Assembly: GCA_024691065.1 (NCBI GenBank)
Contig: JAILOA010000307.1
Location: 1 to 7,992 of the forward strand
Direction: 5' to 3'
Origin: Lachnospiraceae bacterium
GTDB taxonomy: Bacteria > Bacillota > Clostridia > Lachnospirales > Lachnospiraceae
Length of the DNA stretch: 7,992 nucleotides
The notes beneath the pieces were generated by a model that saw only the letters and a program-made list of their open reading frames with translations, did no database searches and had not been told where the DNA came from. A program made the translations under genes and the position numbers. This document shows, in pieces, positions 6,773 to 7,992 of the stretch; the first letter of the stretch is position 1; each line of letters begins with the position of its first letter.

Positions 6773-7702
6773 TTAACTTGCATTTTTCTTATTATTTTTG
6801 AAAGTTAATTCTTCTTTGTCTTCATCGGCATTTTTATAAGTCATTTCATTATTCTCTTCACTGAAAAGATAATCGTAAATCTTCTTTTTATAACGGGCGA
6901 ATTCATCACTGTTTCTTTCTCTTCCTTTATCACTAACTTTGATAATATCCATAATTCTACCCGGGCGGGCACTCATAACCACTATCCTGTTTCCGAGAAC
7001 TATTGCCTCATCGATATCATGAGTTACCATTACCATGGTCGCCTGTTGTTCTTTCTGGATTCGAAGAATTTCCTTCTGCATCTGAATTCTGGTAAGAGCA
7101 TCCAGGGCTCCGAATGGCTCATCCAACAAAAGAATAGTAGGATTGTTTGCAAGTCCTCTGGCTATGGCCGCTCTCTGTGACATACCGCCCGACAGCTGTG
7201 CAGGATAACTGTTTTCAAATCCTTTAAGTCCAACCATCTCCAAATGCTTTCTGACATTTTCTTCTCTTTCCTTTTTAGGAAGATGTGAAAGACCAAATCC
7301 AACATTGTCTTTTATCTTAAGCCAAGGAAGAAGTCTGTGATCCTGAAATACCATTCCGCATTTTGGACCGGGACCTACAACTGCATGTCCGTTTCTTTCA
7401 ACCACACCATCTTCATAATCAACAAGACCACACATAATTTTTAACAATGTACTCTTACCGCAACCACTATGACCAACTATTGTAATAAACTCACCTTTCT
7501 TAATCGAAAGATTTATGTCACTGAGTATATCCATTGGTTTCTTATCTACAATAAATTGTTTGTTGAGATGCTCTACATTGATTATGTAATCTTTTTCTCT
7601 TTTCTTTTCAAAACACTCTTTTCCAACTTTAATCGTGTTTGATTTTTCGTTTTGATTTTCTGACTTTTGATTTTCTGACTTTCCATTTAAGGATTCAATC
7701 AT
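6773..7702 (-). CDS. ABC transporter ATP-binding protein, SsuB/TauB class
   Basis: Cytoplasmic ATPase of 309 aa that powers import through the adjacent permease. The motifs are in order: Walker A GHSGCGKST (77-85), Q-loop FQDHRLLPW (Gln120), signature LSGGMSQR (170-177), Walker B LLLDEP (191-196), D-loop GALD, and the switch His228 in VTHD. The phrase VMSARPGRI after it is characteristic of the SsuB/TauB/NrtD group. Relatives are about 250-265 aa. The excess here is a ~37-residue charged N-terminal extension containing the tandem repeat KSENQ-KSENQ and a ~25-residue acidic/Lys-rich tail after YDYLF. The ATG at 7702 has GGAGG (7712-7716) at 9 nt. It is the first gene of the apparent operon, downstream of a consensus-like promoter. 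Function is secure at family level; the substrate is inferred only from the sulfatases downstream. Confidence 0.95.
   Translation of the reverse strand: MIESLNGKSENQKSENQNEKSNTIKVGKECFEKKREKDYIINVEHLNKQFIVDKKPMDILSDINLSIKKGEFITIVGHSGCGKSTLLKIMCGLVDYEDGVVERNGHAVVGPGPKCGMVFQDHRLLPWLKIKDNVGFGLSHLPKKEREENVRKHLEMVGLKGFENSYPAQLSGGMSQRAAIARGLANNPTILLLDEPFGALDALTRIQMQKEILRIQKEQQATMVMVTHDIDEAIVLGNRIVVMSARPGRIMDIIKVSDKGRERNSDEFARYKKKIYDYLFSEENNEMTYKNADEDKEELTFKNNKKNAS
7654..7683 (-). repeat. In-frame 15-nt tandem duplication within the ATPase N-terminus
   Basis: Two copies of a 15-nt unit (plus strand GATTTTCTGACTTT and one more base, at 7654-7668 and 7669-7683) differ only at the last base. They encode KSENQ twice (residues 8-17), followed by a partial third copy in NEKS. 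It lies outside the ATPase fold and preserves the reading frame. Confidence 0.85.
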
Positions 7703-7752
7703 TTTGTAATTCCTCCATTTTTTTGAAATTATAGTTGAATTAATTTATAAAG

Positions 7753-7851
7753 ATTTCATTTTGATCATTTCGAATTTTTTTATATTTCATTTTAATCATT
7801 TTGAAATTCTAATAGAATAATTCAACCTGGAAATTTTCATTTTGAAATTCG
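7753..7851. repeat. Three related AT-rich repeats in the operon leader
   Basis: Plus-strand copies sharing TTTCATTTT...GAA lie at about 7753-7774, 7784-7809 and 7833-7851. The first two share ATTTCATTTTnATCATTT, and the last two share CATTTTGAAATTC. Between them is a 6+1+6 inverted repeat ATTCTAATAGAAT (7806-7818). All lie in the predicted 5' untranslated leader of the ATPase gene. Low complexity may explain part of the similarity; repeated regulator or RNA-binding sites are possible. Confidence 0.5.
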
Positions 7852-7870
7852 CCAAATTTGCATCTGCGAA

Positions 7871-7899
7871 CTTACAAGAGCTATTCTATCGACTGTCAA
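7871..7899 (-). promoter_or_regulatory. Likely sigma-A promoter of the transporter/sulfatase operon
   Basis: The minus strand has a perfect -35 TTGACA (7894-7899), a 17-bp spacer, and the -10-like hexamer TGTAAG (7871-7876; 4/6 to consensus). Transcription would start near 7864, giving an untranslated leader of about 160 nt before the ATPase start. A strong -35 with a poor -10 fits a regulated promoter that needs activation. I did not recognise a SAM riboswitch, T-box or other known riboswitch in the leader. Confidence 0.6.
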
Positions 7900-7919
7900 C
7901 AAAAAATTCAAACCAAACA

Positions 7920-7937
7920 CTTGAAACCGATTTCAAG
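7920..7937. promoter_or_regulatory. 18-bp inverted repeat upstream of the promoter (operator or old terminator)
   Basis: Perfect 7-bp arms CTTGAAA (7920-7926) and TTTCAAG (7931-7937) surround CCGA. The repeat lies about 21 bp upstream of the -35 box, a place suited to an activator. As RNA it also forms a 7-bp hairpin. Downstream on the plus strand is CCTTATTTTT, and on the minus strand a T-run only after ~14 nt, so a terminator between neighbouring units is the alternative. The remaining 7938-7992 is AT-rich and shows no gene. Confidence 0.45.
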
Positions 7938-7992
7938 CCTTATTTTTCGGCATTTTACAAATAATTTCTTTTTTATATTTTCTTCATAACAC

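Noticed and set aside
6466..6801. Plus-strand open frame of 111 codons opposite the permease
   Set aside because: It is the antisense of a clear membrane-protein gene and lacks start signals.
7908..7991. Minus-strand frame of 27 codons open from the right edge, as the end of an upstream gene
   Set aside because: The peptide is Lys/Ile-rich and matches nothing I recognise, and it runs through the 7920-7937 inverted repeat; too little sequence to call.

Overview
The window looks like a low-GC, Gram-positive chromosome segment, most likely from an anaerobic Clostridia/Lachnospiraceae-type bacterium. The signs are AT-rich spacers, strong AGGAGG-type ribosome binding sites, Clostridia-like codon use and a lipoprotein solute-binding protein. 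This taxonomic placement is inference. Every gene I can support lies on the minus strand, so the text below runs from high to low coordinates.

Layout: (1) About 7703-7992 is an upstream control region with a perfect -35 box (TTGACA), an 18-bp inverted repeat above it, and a leader of about 160 nt holding three related AT-rich repeats. (2) 5967-7702 holds an ABC ATPase and its membrane permease of the SsuBC/TauBC (sulfonate/nitrate/taurine) class. (3) 5678-5966 is a 289-nt non-coding spacer with three tandem copies of a 32-nt unit and a 9-bp hairpin. (4) 4574-5677 is the matching substrate-binding lipoprotein. (5) 2551-4506 and 466-2361 are two paralogous metallo-beta-lactamase-fold alkyl sulfatases of the SdsA1/YjcS family. 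(6) A good intrinsic terminator at 306-343 closes the block. (7) 1-212 is the start of an unrecognised membrane protein with its own promoter.

How the genes may work together: the ABC system would bring an organic sulfur compound into the cell. The two sulfatases have no signal peptide, so they would hydrolyse sulfate esters in the cytoplasm to an alcohol and free sulfate. SdsA1 is exported, so this is a different arrangement. No SsuD-type monooxygenase is present in the window. A hydrolytic, oxygen-independent route to sulfur from imported alkyl or aryl sulfate esters is the most economical reading, but the substrate is unknown. The second sulfatase of the pair (466-2361) has diverged at a predicted metal-ligand glutamate (Glu to Asp) and nearby, so the two enzymes are probably not redundant.
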